A DNA stretch of 64,000 bases from Gordonia phthalatica. Lineage in GTDB: Bacteria; Actinomycetota; Actinomycetes; Mycobacteriales; Mycobacteriaceae. Under the pieces are notes generated by a model, which was not told where the DNA came from, searched no databases, and saw only the letters and a list, made by a program, of their open reading frames with translations. The position numbers and the translations under genes are program-made. Below are positions 34,179 to 43,075 of this stretch, piece after piece. Location of the stretch: contig NZ_CP011853.1 of assembly GCF_001305675.1 (NCBI RefSeq), positions 3,472,001 through 3,536,000 of the forward strand. Direction: 5' to 3'. The stretch's first letter is position 1; each line of letters opens with the position of its first letter.

Positions 34179-36824
34179 ATGAACCTGACGAATCAGTCCC
34201 GCGCCCGACTGCTGGCCGCCGCGATCGGCGGTGCTGTCGCGCTGTCGATCGGTACCGGCCAGGCCGGCGCCGACACGCCGCCGGCGGACCCGCCGACCGC
34301 GACGGAACAGACCGAATCAACCCCGCCGCCCGAATCCACGCACGGCGACTCCACCCAAGCCGACAGCGCTCCACTCGCCGACGACACGTCGACGAACCCG
34401 CCCCAGATCACCGTCCCGAACGACCCAGACCCAACCGCGACCGGGCCGGACGCAACGGGTCCGGACACGACGGCATCGGAGACGTCAGGCGCGTCCGATT
34501 CCGACGACGAATCCCCGACCCCAACCCCGACCCCGCCCGAGGATCGACCAGCCACGGCTCCACCGCAGTCACCCCCTTCCGTGGTCTCGGACGGCAGCAC
34601 TGGCGACGCCACGGAGACTCCCGAGGCCCAGTCGGGCGACTCTCTACCGCTCCCCGACTCGGGCAACAGTCCGACGGACGTCACCGACCCGTTCGGCCAA
34701 AGCACCTCGCCGACCTCGTCGAACGACGTGACCATCGAATCGGTCACTGTTTCAGAATCCGACGACACCCATGCTAAGACCACCGGCGACAAGACCGCCG
34801 ATATCCCCTCGACCACGCCGACCACCCCGACCACCGCCTTCCTGACCAGTAAGAATCCGCCCGCGATCGGGCACGCGTACAGCGGTCCCGTCGCCGATCC
34901 GCCTGCAACATCAACGGCGCCGCCCGTCGAACTGCCGCCCGTCGTGGACGGCATCGCAGGCACAGTGCGCACGATGTTCGGCCTGCCCGCCGCTTCGACG
35001 ACACCGGGAACCGGCAACGGCCCGGCTCCGCTGTTCTCACTCGGCATGCTGTGGTTCGCGTGGCGTCCCGAGCACGTCTTCTTCAACCAGTCGCCCGCGA
35101 TCGGCGAACCCCCGGTCGTCGTCGCGACCGGCCCGAAGACCACAGGCACGATCACCGGCACCGACGCCGACGGCGACCGCCTCACGTATACCGTCGTCGA
35201 CGGCCCGGACCACGGCACCGTGACGGTCTCCGACGACGGCAGCTTCGTCTACACCTCCACCGGAACACCGACCGACGACGCGTTCGTCGTCCGCATCAGC
35301 GACCGCGATTCCGGCCCGCATTTCCACGGTCTCGAGAGCCTGTGGGCGCTGTTCACCGGTGACTCTCCGCACGACACCGACGTCACTGTCTCGATCGTCG
35401 CACCGGTCGCCCCGTGGACCCTGTCGCCGCCCGCTGCGGACGGAACTGTCACCGGTGTCTCCGGCACTCACGCGGACGGCGACATCTACTCGGTCGACGG
35501 CGTCACTTCGAGCGCCCCGGACACGTACGTGCTCGACTCGGGTGCGACCGTCGTCTTCGCCACCGACCAGGATGGCGCATACACCGGCGCCTTCACCTAC
35601 ACCCCCTCGCCGTGGCAGCGCTGGACCGCCGGTGACACCGACGACGCGGTCACCGACCCCTTCACCATCGTCCACGGGCACGCCGACGGCACCGACACCG
35701 TCGCAGAGGTGGCTCCCGAGGTGTTGCCGTCTGACGAGTTCACCTTGGACATCGACGCTGCTTCGAGCAGGATCGGGAGCACGGCCGACCACATCTACTG
35801 GTCCGACAATCTGAATGTCGTGACGATCTTCGACCGCGCAACCGGCGACACGCGGACGGTGACTCTTCCCGATCCGGCAAGGGGTCTCGGGGGAATGATG
35901 CCACTGCCGACCGACAGCGACCGGTACGCGGTCTACGCGATGTACCAGGGACGCGAGCGAGGCGTCGCGGTCATCGACCTCGATACCGGCCAGAGCAGCT
36001 TCTACTCTCGCGGAGTCGACCACGATACCTACTCGTCCGCCGCCATCACCCAGGGTGGAACCGCACTGATCACCACGGTGTCCAACTCCGACGAATCGTG
36101 GTATGGAGTGGTCCGATTCCTCCTCGCCGATCCTTCGAACCCGCAGATCGTCCTGAGCGGGAGTGGTCATCCCGGCCACGCGGCCTACGACGAAGCACCC
36201 GACGGCACCGGGTTCGCCATGGTCGACGATGTCGAGTCGATCCGGATTGCACACGTGGACCAGGATGGTCGACAGATCCGAAGCTGGACCATCATCACGC
36301 GCGGGAACACGAGCAACGCGGTGTCCGCCGACGGCCCGGTGCCCTTCCTGGTGTCACAGGCCGGCGACACCGTCACGGTCTTTGTGCTCATCCCTGACAC
36401 CACACCCGCCGGTGTCTCGATGCAAGCGACCGATGCGCTGATCGGCAGCGACGGGCAGTCCGTCTACCTGTTGAACGAGGGCGAGTCCACCACCCAGGTC
36501 GTCGCCTATCGTCCGGAGACCGGTCAGCCGAGCCCCGAGGTGACTGTCACCGGAACGGTGCTGGGCAAGGGCGTCACCGACGACGGCCGCGTGTGGTTGG
36601 CCACCGTCGACGCCACCGATCCGACCGTCGCGACCATCACCTACGTCGACGCCGACGGCGCCACGACCACCAGTACGCTGCAGGCCTCGGGCAGTCTCAC
36701 CGACAGAGCGATCATCCGCATCGCAGACGTGTTCGCCGCGGTCGACCCCGATACCAACCGAAGCGGTCCGATCACCTTGCTCCGCCCGACCGCGACGGCC
36801 CCGCTCGCGCCGGTCGCCGTCTGA
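34179..36824 (+). CDS. large secreted protein: Pro/Thr-rich stalk, Ig/cadherin-like domain, propeller-like C-terminus
   Basis: An 881-residue exported protein. A Sec signal peptide covers residues 1-31 (LLAAAIGGAVALSIG, then GQAGADT as cleavage region). Residues 32 to about 250 are low-complexity Pro/Thr/Ser/Asp, typical of a wall-spanning, O-mannosylated stalk. Near residue 320 comes a cadherin/VCBS-type module (GTITGTDADGDRLTYTVVDGP), followed by a related one. From about residue 520 repeated strands with YWSDNLN, DRYAVYAMY and SVYLLNEG look like a beta-propeller. There is no LPXTG or membrane anchor. I infer a surface or adhesion protein. AGGAG precedes the ATG. A KstR-type site lies 115 nt upstream. 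Confidence 0.8.
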   Translation: MNLTNQSRARLLAAAIGGAVALSIGTGQAGADTPPADPPTATEQTESTPPPESTHGDSTQADSAPLADDTSTNPPQITVPNDPDPTATGPDATGPDTTASETSGASDSDDESPTPTPTPPEDRPATAPPQSPPSVVSDGSTGDATETPEAQSGDSLPLPDSGNSPTDVTDPFGQSTSPTSSNDVTIESVTVSESDDTHAKTTGDKTADIPSTTPTTPTTAFLTSKNPPAIGHAYSGPVADPPATSTAPPVELPPVVDGIAGTVRTMFGLPAASTTPGTGNGPAPLFSLGMLWFAWRPEHVFFNQSPAIGEPPVVVATGPKTTGTITGTDADGDRLTYTVVDGPDHGTVTVSDDGSFVYTSTGTPTDDAFVVRISDRDSGPHFHGLESLWALFTGDSPHDTDVTVSIVAPVAPWTLSPPAADGTVTGVSGTHADGDIYSVDGVTSSAPDTYVLDSGATVVFATDQDGAYTGAFTYTPSPWQRWTAGDTDDAVTDPFTIVHGHADGTDTVAEVAPEVLPSDEFTLDIDAASSRIGSTADHIYWSDNLNVVTIFDRATGDTRTVTLPDPARGLGGMMPLPTDSDRYAVYAMYQGRERGVAVIDLDTGQSSFYSRGVDHDTYSSAAITQGGTALITTVSNSDESWYGVVRFLLADPSNPQIVLSGSGHPGHAAYDEAPDGTGFAMVDDVESIRIAHVDQDGRQIRSWTIITRGNTSNAVSADGPVPFLVSQAGDTVTVFVLIPDTTPAGVSMQATDALIGSDGQSVYLLNEGESTTQVVAYRPETGQPSPEVTVTGTVLGKGVTDDGRVWLATVDATDPTVATITYVDADGATTTSTLQASGSLTDRAIIRIADVFAAVDPDTNRSGPITLLRPTATAPLAPVAV

Positions 36825-36846
36825 GTCGTCCCCGAGCGAAGCGGCC

Positions 36847-37890
36847 TCACACCGGCTCACTCACCGCGATCCGGCGGTCGTCCAGGTCGGCGAACAGTCC
36901 ACCGGCCGGCGTCGCGCGGCTGATCGCGTCGGCGGCCAGGATCACCGCGGCGGACGTCCAGCAGCTGCGTTCCACGGGCCAGCGCTTCCCGTCGTCGTAG
37001 ACCAGCCCGGTCCAGTACGAGCCGTCGGGATCGCGGAGGTGCTGGATGGACTCCACCAGCGTCGCTGCGCGGTCGGTGTCGCCGAGGGCGTCGAGCGCCA
37101 ACGCGAGCTCGCTGGTCTCCGCACCCGTGACCCACGGTCGGTGGCCGACGCAGCGGATGCCGAGCCCGGGGACGACGAAGCGATCCCACTGGGCGTCGAT
37201 GGCCGCGCGACCGGCGTCGCCGCGCAGCACGCCGCCGAGGACCGGGTAGTACCAGTCCATCGAGTGCTCGCCGGGCGGACGGAAGACGTCGTCGGCCTGC
37301 GTGAACGCCGCGGCGAGGTCCGCGCGAGCCCGCTCCCAGCGCGGCATCTCCGCGCCCACCGCGTCGGCGAGTGCGAGGCCGCAGCAGAGTGACGAGTAGA
37401 TGCTGGCGTTGCCGGTGACGAGGGCGTCGTCGAACATCGAGCCGGTCGCGAAGTCGGCGGCCCAGCGGAAGGCGCCGTCGTCGCGTTGAAACATCAGCAC
37501 GCGGTCGAGTGCCGCGCGGACCGTGGGCCACATGCTCCAGAGGAAGGCCTCGTCGCCGGTGATCAGATGGTGGTGTCGGACGCCGACCGCGACGTAGGCG
37601 CAGAAGTTGCTGTCGACGCCGGGATCGACGACCGCCCCGCCTCGCAGTTCCATCGGCCACGAGCCGTCGGCCCGCTGGGTGCGCGCCGACCACTCGTAGG
37701 CGGCGCGGGCCTCGTCGACGAATCCCGCGGCGGTCAGCGCCATCGCCGATTCGACGTGGTCCCACGGATCGGTCTTGCCGCCGGGGAACCACGGCAGTGC
37801 CCCTTCGGACTCCTGCATGCCGGCGATCGCCGCGCCCGTCGCTCGGACCTGGGCGCGGGTCAGGACGCCGGAGATCGACGGAACCGGCAC
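36847..37890 (-). CDS. alpha/alpha-toroid protein annotated as prenyltransferase-like
   Basis: A 347-residue soluble protein with repeated motifs such as DGSWPMELRGG, DDGAFRWAADFATGS, DPDGSYWTG and a run of helical hairpins. This is the architecture of (alpha/alpha) barrels in prenyltransferase/terpene cyclase-like and glycoside hydrolase-like proteins. The DXDD cyclase motif is not visible, so terpene cyclisation is doubtful. GTG at 37890 follows the methyltransferase stop by two nt. It is the last gene of an FprB-glycosyltransferase-methyltransferase operon, which suggests a role in making or trimming a glycoconjugate. Function unproven. Confidence 0.7.
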   Translation of the reverse strand: MPVPSISGVLTRAQVRATGAAIAGMQESEGALPWFPGGKTDPWDHVESAMALTAAGFVDEARAAYEWSARTQRADGSWPMELRGGAVVDPGVDSNFCAYVAVGVRHHHLITGDEAFLWSMWPTVRAALDRVLMFQRDDGAFRWAADFATGSMFDDALVTGNASIYSSLCCGLALADAVGAEMPRWERARADLAAAFTQADDVFRPPGEHSMDWYYPVLGGVLRGDAGRAAIDAQWDRFVVPGLGIRCVGHRPWVTGAETSELALALDALGDTDRAATLVESIQHLRDPDGSYWTGLVYDDGKRWPVERSCWTSAAVILAADAISRATPAGGLFADLDDRRIAVSEPV

Positions 37891-37892
37891 GA

Positions 37893-38618
37893 CTACCGCT
37901 GGTCCGTCTCGGGTTTGCGCAGGTAGATCGCGACCGACTTCCCGACCACCGGGTTCAGCAGCTGCTCGCCGACCTGCGTCACCCACGGCTTGCTCATCAT
38001 GTCCCACACCAGCATGCGGTGATAGCCGCGGACCAGCGGGTTGCTGTCGTTGTCGACGCCGACCGCGCACTTGAGCCACCAGTAGGGAGAGTGCAGCGCG
38101 TGCGCGAACCCGGAGCCGGTGACCTCCAGGCCCGCGGCGACGAGCTTGTCCGCCAGCTCCGACGCCCGATAGATGCGGACGTGGCCGCCCTCCACCTCGT
38201 GGTAGGCGTCCGACAGCGTCCAGCACACCTTCTCCGGCCAGTACCGCGGGACGGTGACCGCGGCGAGTCCGCCCGGCTTCAGGATGCGGACCATCTCGGC
38301 GATCGCCGCCTCGTCGTCGGGGATGTGCTCCAGGATCTCCGACATCAGGACCACGTCGAAGCTCGCGTCGTCGTAGGGCAGCGCGAGGGCGTCGCCGACC
38401 GCGGTGCGGGCGACGCCGGACTCGGGGACCTCCCCCGCCGCGGCGAGGGCGCCGAACATCTCGGCGACGTCGGCCATGTCCTTCTCGTTCTGGTCGAAGG
38501 CGATCACGTCGGCACCGCGACGCAGCATCTCGTACGAGTGCCTGCCCTGACCGGCGCCGATGTCGATGGCGCGCACCCCCGGTCCCACGTCGAGGCGGTC
38601 GAAGTCGACGGTCAGCAC
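37893..38618 (-). CDS. class I SAM-dependent methyltransferase
   Basis: A 241-residue methyltransferase. Motif I is AIDIGAGQGRHSYEMLRRG near residue 18, the acidic motif II is VIAFDQNEKD, and motif IV reads FDVVLMSEILEHIPDDEAAI with LKPGGLAAVTVP after it. It starts at GTG, overlapping the end of the glycosyltransferase gene by seven nt, so the two are coupled. Together with the glycosyltransferase it probably modifies a lipid or polysaccharide head group; M. tuberculosis has a methyltransferase and glycosyltransferase side by side (Rv0224c/Rv0225), though in a different arrangement. Confidence 0.87.
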   Translation of the reverse strand: MLTVDFDRLDVGPGVRAIDIGAGQGRHSYEMLRRGADVIAFDQNEKDMADVAEMFGALAAAGEVPESGVARTAVGDALALPYDDASFDVVLMSEILEHIPDDEAAIAEMVRILKPGGLAAVTVPRYWPEKVCWTLSDAYHEVEGGHVRIYRASELADKLVAAGLEVTGSGFAHALHSPYWWLKCAVGVDNDSNPLVRGYHRMLVWDMMSKPWVTQVGEQLLNPVVGKSVAIYLRKPETDQR

Positions 38619-39883
38619 GAAGATGTCCTCTCGCTCGGGGTCTGGTCGGCCGGAATGGGCGAGACGGCCTCGACGGCCGCCCGATAGCGCTCGACGGTGG
38701 CCTTCGCGACCGCCGACCAGCTGTAGCGTTCGGCGGCCCTGGCACGACCGCCGGCGCCGATCCGCGCGGCGAACCCCGGGTCGTCGAGGATCCGGAGCAG
38801 CGCCTGGGCCAGGGCACCGGCGTCGCGCGGCGGCACCAGCACGGCGGCCGTCTCATCGTCGCCGACCACCTCGGGGATCGCGCCCGCGCGGGTCGCGACG
38901 AGCGGGGTGCCGCAGCTCATCGCCTCCACGGCCGGCAGGGAGAAGCCCTCGTACAGCGATGGCACGCACGCGGCCTCGGCGCTCGCGAGGAGTTCGGCGA
39001 GCTCGGCGTCGTCGAGCCCGGACACCACGGTGACGCGGTCGGCGATCGCGAGGTCGTCGATCAGGGCGGCCGACTGCCCGTCCGGGTCGAGCTTGGAGAC
39101 GAGCACCAGGTGCACGTCGCGTTCGGCAGCCGCCTTCGCGACGGCTTCGAGCAGGTAGGAGACGCCCTTGAGCGGGGCGTCGGCACTGGCGACGCACACG
39201 ATCCGACCGGCGACTCGTGGGCCGCGCGGCGCGAAGAGGTCCACGTCGACGCCGAGCGGGATGGTCGCGAGCGCGCCGGGTGCCACGCGGAAGGCGTCGC
39301 GGATGTCGCGCTCGCTGCTGTTGGAGACGGTCAGCAGCGACGGGATGCGTCGTGCCACGCGCCCCTGCATGGCGAGGAACGAGTGCCACCGCCAGGCGGT
39401 GATCTTCTTCAGCCCCTTCGCGGCCTTGACTGCGAGCGCGCGGTCGCGGGTGATCGGATGGTGGATGGTCGCGACCAGAGGGAAGCCCTGCCGCTTGATC
39501 GAGAGCAGCCCGTAGCCGAGGCACTGGTTGTCGTGCACGACGTCGAAGTCGTCGCGCCGCCCCTTCAGGAGACGCGCCATCCGGAGGCTGAAGGTCAACG
39601 GTTCACCGAACGCCGCGGTCCACATGGCCACGACTTCCAGGACGTCGATCCAGTCGCGGTACTCGCGGAGCTTCGGGTTCCGGAAGGGCTCGGGTTCGCC
39701 GTACAGATCGAGGCTGGGCACCTTGGTCAGCGCGACGCCGTCGTCCAGGTCGGGGTACGGCTGGCCGGAGAAGACCTCGACGTCGTGGCCGAGTGCCGCG
39801 AGTTCCCGCGACAGGTGGCGGACGTAGACGCCCTGTCCCCCGCAATGCCGTTTGCTGCGGTACGACAGGAGTGCGATCCGCAC
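38612..39883 (-). CDS. GT4-family glycosyltransferase
   Basis: A 423-residue GT-B fold enzyme. The N-terminal acceptor domain begins RIALLSYRSKRHCGGQGVYVRHL; the donor domain has IPLGVDVDLF and the GT4 nucleotide-sugar motif CVPSLYEGFSLPAVEAMSCGTPLVAT with its two Glu residues. GTG start overlaps the FprB stop by one base (TAGTG). It is retained in one operon with a ferredoxin reductase, a methyltransferase and a toroid protein. Acceptor and donor are not predictable; GDP-mannose is common for this group in mycolata. Confidence 0.88.
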   Translation of the reverse strand: MRIALLSYRSKRHCGGQGVYVRHLSRELAALGHDVEVFSGQPYPDLDDGVALTKVPSLDLYGEPEPFRNPKLREYRDWIDVLEVVAMWTAAFGEPLTFSLRMARLLKGRRDDFDVVHDNQCLGYGLLSIKRQGFPLVATIHHPITRDRALAVKAAKGLKKITAWRWHSFLAMQGRVARRIPSLLTVSNSSERDIRDAFRVAPGALATIPLGVDVDLFAPRGPRVAGRIVCVASADAPLKGVSYLLEAVAKAAAERDVHLVLVSKLDPDGQSAALIDDLAIADRVTVVSGLDDAELAELLASAEAACVPSLYEGFSLPAVEAMSCGTPLVATRAGAIPEVVGDDETAAVLVPPRDAGALAQALLRILDDPGFAARIGAGGRARAAERYSWSAVAKATVERYRAAVEAVSPIPADQTPSERTSSC

Positions 39884-41562
39884 TATGCGCCGCCGACGAC
39901 GTCGGACTGGCGCGCCATCATCTGCAGCTGCTCGATCTTGGTGAACTTGATGCGCGGGCGGCCGGCGGTCGACCCGGCGTCCCGCTCGGCGGCGTCGATC
40001 CGCTTCCAGCCGTCGAGGTCCACGCGCTCGGCACCACGCCCCGTGACCAGGTCGGGCACATCACTCGAGTCCGCGGTCGGTGTCGCCAGCACTCCGCCGG
40101 CGAAATCCGCGAGGATCGCCGCCGCGGCCTGCTCACCGCAGAGCCGGTTCCGGCCGATGCCGCCGGTGGGACCGCGCTTGATCCAGCCGGCGACGAAGAC
40201 GCCGGGCAGCGGGGCGCCGCCGGGACCGTCGAGGACGCGACTCTCGTCGTTGGGCACCACTGAGCGCTCGTCGTCGAACGGCAGGTCCTTGATGGGCAGG
40301 CTGCGGTAGCCGATGGAGCGGACGACGAGCCCGGCGGCGATCTCCGAGGTCTCGTCGGTGGGCTCGATCCGGCCGTCGCCGACGTACCGGTTCCGGACGG
40401 TCTTGATACCGGCCGCGGCGCCGTCGCCGATCACCTCAGTCGGCGAGGTGAGGAAGCGGAAGACGATGCGGCGGTTGCCCTCGGTCGGCGCAGCGGCCGC
40501 GTACTCGCGAGCGAGCCGGACCTTGGTGGCGGTCACCGAGTTCAGGGTGCCGTCGGCCTCAGCGGCGGCCGCCTCGGGAGACAGGGTCAGTTCGGCCTCG
40601 TCGATGACGACGTCGACGCCGGCGACGTCCACGAGCGACACGAACTCGGCGTTGGTGAACGCGCCGTGCTCGATGCCGCGGCGACCGACGATGATCACCT
40701 CTCGGATGTTCGATGCGCGCAGCACGTCGAGGGCGTGGTCGGCGATCTCGGTCTTCGCCAACTCCTCCGGGTCGGTGACGAGGATGCGGGCGACGTCGAT
40801 GGCCACGTTGCCGTTGCCGATCACGACGGCCGTCTCGCCGGAGAGGTCGAAGGCCCGGTCTGCGTACTCGGGGTGGCCGTTGTACCAGGCGACGAACTCG
40901 GTGGCGGCGATGGACCCGGGGAGTTCCTCGCCGGGGATGCCGAGGTGGCGGTCGTTAGCGGCGCCGACGGCGTACAGCACGGCGCCGTAGCGTTCCCGGA
41001 GTTCGTCGTGCGTGATGTGCGTTCCGACTTCGACGCCCAGGTGATAGGTGAAGTTCCGCTTCTTCTCCACCAGCGCGAAGTGCCCTTCGACGCCCTTGGT
41101 CTGCTCGTGATCGGGGGCGACGCCCGCGCGCACCAGACCGTACGGGGTGGGCAGGCGGTCGTAGACGTCCACCTGGATCTGCGCCTTCTTGACCAGTTCC
41201 TGCGCGGCGTACATCGCGGCCGGGCCTGCGCCGACGATCGCGACGCGCAACTCGTCGGACGGCAGCTGCGGTGCCCGCGGGTGCCGGACGAGGCCGCCCT
41301 CGACGTCGTGGTCCTTGTAGTAGTCGGCGTTGATCTGGAGGAAGGGCTCCTCCTGCTCCGGCAGCTGATCGTCGGGGTAGATGGCGCTGACGGGGCACTC
41401 ATCGATGCAGGCCCCGCAGTCGATGCAGGTCTCCGGATCGATGTAGAGCATCTCGGCCGTGAGGAAATCCGCTTCGTCGGGGGTCGGGTGAATGCAGTTG
41501 ACCGGACAGACGGTGACGCAGGAGGCGTCATTGCAGCAAGCGCGCGTGATTACATGCGTCAT
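39883..41562 (-). CDS. fprB: ferredoxin-NADP+ reductase fused to 2[4Fe-4S] domain (FprB-type)
   Basis: A 559-residue flavoprotein close in size and plan to M. tuberculosis FprB (Rv0886). Residues 1-75 carry two iron-sulfur sets: CCNDASCVTVCPVNCIHP and CIDCGACIDECPVSAIYP. The adrenodoxin-reductase-like part has the FAD motif AIVGAGPAAMYAAQEL near residue 108 and the NADP motif VIGNGNVAIDVARIL. The C-terminal GWIKRGPTGGIGRNR is the conserved FAD-contact region. It passes electrons from NADPH to ferredoxins, for example the CYP51 partner. A KstR-type dyad lies 28-41 nt upstream of the ATG. Confidence 0.93.
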   Translation of the reverse strand: MTHVITRACCNDASCVTVCPVNCIHPTPDEADFLTAEMLYIDPETCIDCGACIDECPVSAIYPDDQLPEQEEPFLQINADYYKDHDVEGGLVRHPRAPQLPSDELRVAIVGAGPAAMYAAQELVKKAQIQVDVYDRLPTPYGLVRAGVAPDHEQTKGVEGHFALVEKKRNFTYHLGVEVGTHITHDELRERYGAVLYAVGAANDRHLGIPGEELPGSIAATEFVAWYNGHPEYADRAFDLSGETAVVIGNGNVAIDVARILVTDPEELAKTEIADHALDVLRASNIREVIIVGRRGIEHGAFTNAEFVSLVDVAGVDVVIDEAELTLSPEAAAAEADGTLNSVTATKVRLAREYAAAAPTEGNRRIVFRFLTSPTEVIGDGAAAGIKTVRNRYVGDGRIEPTDETSEIAAGLVVRSIGYRSLPIKDLPFDDERSVVPNDESRVLDGPGGAPLPGVFVAGWIKRGPTGGIGRNRLCGEQAAAAILADFAGGVLATPTADSSDVPDLVTGRGAERVDLDGWKRIDAAERDAGSTAGRPRIKFTKIEQLQMMARQSDVVGGA

Positions 41563-41589
41563 CTTCTGATTCCCTCTCGGTTTCCAAGG

Positions 41590-41603
41590 GTGAACGTGTT
41601 CTA
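41590..41603. promoter_or_regulatory. near-consensus KstR-type dyad upstream of fprB
   Basis: The plus-strand GTGAACGTGTTCTA contains GAACGTGTTC and fits TNNAACNNGTTNNA at seven of eight fixed positions. It lies between fprB and the divergent acyl-ACP thioesterase gene. A link to steroid control is inference. Confidence 0.4.
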
Positions 41604-41689
41604 GTTTTGTTCAGAGTACCGTATCGAGCGTCACATTCTTCCGAGCGCTGAGGCGTCGGCAGCCGCGAGATCGAGGAGCTCACCCTTCC

Positions 41690-42508
41690 ATGACAGCACC
41701 GCAGACCTACCAGCCGCTCGGCGATCGGAAGGTCGGTGCCAAGTTCTTCACGGCCGATTACCGTGTGCGCACCGGCGACATCGACCAGGACATGCGGGTG
41801 CGGCTCGACGGGCTGGCCCGGTATCTGCAGGACGTCGCGAACGACAACATCGCGGTCCTGCCCTTCGCGAAGACCGATCCGTTCTGGATCATCCGGCGCA
41901 CCGTGATCGACGTCCTGGAGCCGATCACGTGGCCGTCGGACTTCAGCGTGGAACGCTGGTGCGGCTCGCTCTCGACCCGGTGGACCAACATGCGGGTCCG
42001 GATCAACGCCACCGCCGAGACCAACGAGTTCAATCCGGAGCCGCGGCCGAACGGCGTCGTCGAGACCGAGGCCTTCTGGATCAACATGAACGCCGACGGC
42101 ATGCCGTCGCGGATCAGCGATCTCGCCATGGAGACGCTGCTGCCGATGACCGACGAGCACCGCCTGCGCTGGAAGGCGATGAACCCGGGCAAGGCTCCGG
42201 CCCCCGAGGAGCTGGACCTCCCCGACCGCGAGCACGTCTTGCGGATCACCGACTTCGACCCGTTCAAACACCTCAACAACGCCGCCTACTTCGAGGCCGT
42301 CGAAGACGAGCTGGTGGATCACGCCGACCTGCTCGCGGGTCCGCACCGCGCGATCATCGAGTACCTGCGTCCCATCAAGCCCGGGACCCGCGTCATGGTC
42401 CGACGGCAACGGCTCGACGACGTCCTGCTGATGTGGATCATGACCCCAGACGACGACGGCGCACTCGAGGTGGCGGCATCGGTGTCGGTGGCACGGATCC
42501 CGGCCTGA
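41690..42508 (+). CDS. acyl-ACP thioesterase family protein
   Basis: A 272-residue double hot-dog protein. The N-terminal half has FTADYRVRTGDIDQDMRVRLDGLARYLQDVAND and the C-terminal half the active-site-like VLRITDFDPFKHLNNAAYFEAVEDEL, where Asp, His and Asn match plant FatA/FatB-type thioesterases. It should release fatty acids from ACP or CoA. M. tuberculosis Rv2001 is of this type. GAGGAG stands before the ATG at 41690. It diverges from fprB and is followed by a convergent lipoprotein gene. Confidence 0.87.
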   Translation: MTAPQTYQPLGDRKVGAKFFTADYRVRTGDIDQDMRVRLDGLARYLQDVANDNIAVLPFAKTDPFWIIRRTVIDVLEPITWPSDFSVERWCGSLSTRWTNMRVRINATAETNEFNPEPRPNGVVETEAFWINMNADGMPSRISDLAMETLLPMTDEHRLRWKAMNPGKAPAPEELDLPDREHVLRITDFDPFKHLNNAAYFEAVEDELVDHADLLAGPHRAIIEYLRPIKPGTRVMVRRQRLDDVLLMWIMTPDDDGALEVAASVSVARIPA

Positions 42509-42529
42509 CCAGCCGGTCCTAGACCGACG

Positions 42530-43075
42530 CTAGTTGGCCCCGCTGAGGATCAACTCCATCAGCTTGATCGGTGCGGCGCACGCATCCCCCTGCGGGGCGC
42601 TCTCGCGTTCCACCCACCAGGTGAAGATGCCGCCCGACTGCGACTTCGCGGTCACTCCGCACACGGCGGGCCGCTTCGGGTCCCGCTGGGTGAAGCCCGA
42701 CTGACTGCGCACCTGAATGTTCTCGGTGGTGAAGCCGAGATGCTTCGCGGTCTCCTTCTCCAGGTTGTAGTCGCCCCATTCGAACCAGTTGAAGGTCACG
42801 TCGATCGTTCCCGGCTGGATGGTCCACCGGCAGTTGGCGCCGAAGAAGTTGGGTGCGGCGGTCGTGCCGCCCACGGTGCGGGCGATGGTCGACGCCGGGA
42901 GCACCTCGCATTCGGCGAGCAGTTTGTCGAACTTGCTGGTGTCGACGTGGCCGGTGTCCGAGCCGACCGCGCGCCCCTCCCGAACGGCCTGGCCGTCCAC
43001 GGTGCAGGAGGCGAGCGTCCACGCGGCGACCGCCGCGATCATCGCGGCTCCGATCCGGGTCCTGATCGTGGTCAT
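42530..43075 (-). CDS. DUF3558 lipoprotein
   Basis: A 181-residue predicted lipoprotein: positively charged start, hydrophobic core IGAAMIAAVAAWTL and lipobox ASC, with the Cys at about residue 24. The mature part shows the DUF3558 layout: a CEVL segment, NCRWTIQPG, then a late pair of Cys in VCGVTAK and DACAAP. Such proteins (LprB/LprC type) are abundant in mycolata with unknown function. ATG overlaps the stop of the upstream DUF3558-containing gene (ATGA), so the two are a coupled pair of related lipoproteins. Confidence 0.85.
   Translation of the reverse strand: MTTIRTRIGAAMIAAVAAWTLASCTVDGQAVREGRAVGSDTGHVDTSKFDKLLAECEVLPASTIARTVGGTTAAPNFFGANCRWTIQPGTIDVTFNWFEWGDYNLEKETAKHLGFTTENIQVRSQSGFTQRDPKRPAVCGVTAKSQSGGIFTWWVERESAPQGDACAAPIKLMELILSGAN

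Noticed and set aside
36847..37890. Squalene-hopene or terpene cyclase.
   Set aside because: Toroid-like repeats are present but the DXDD motif and QW repeats are not visible, and the neighbours are sugar and methyl transferases.
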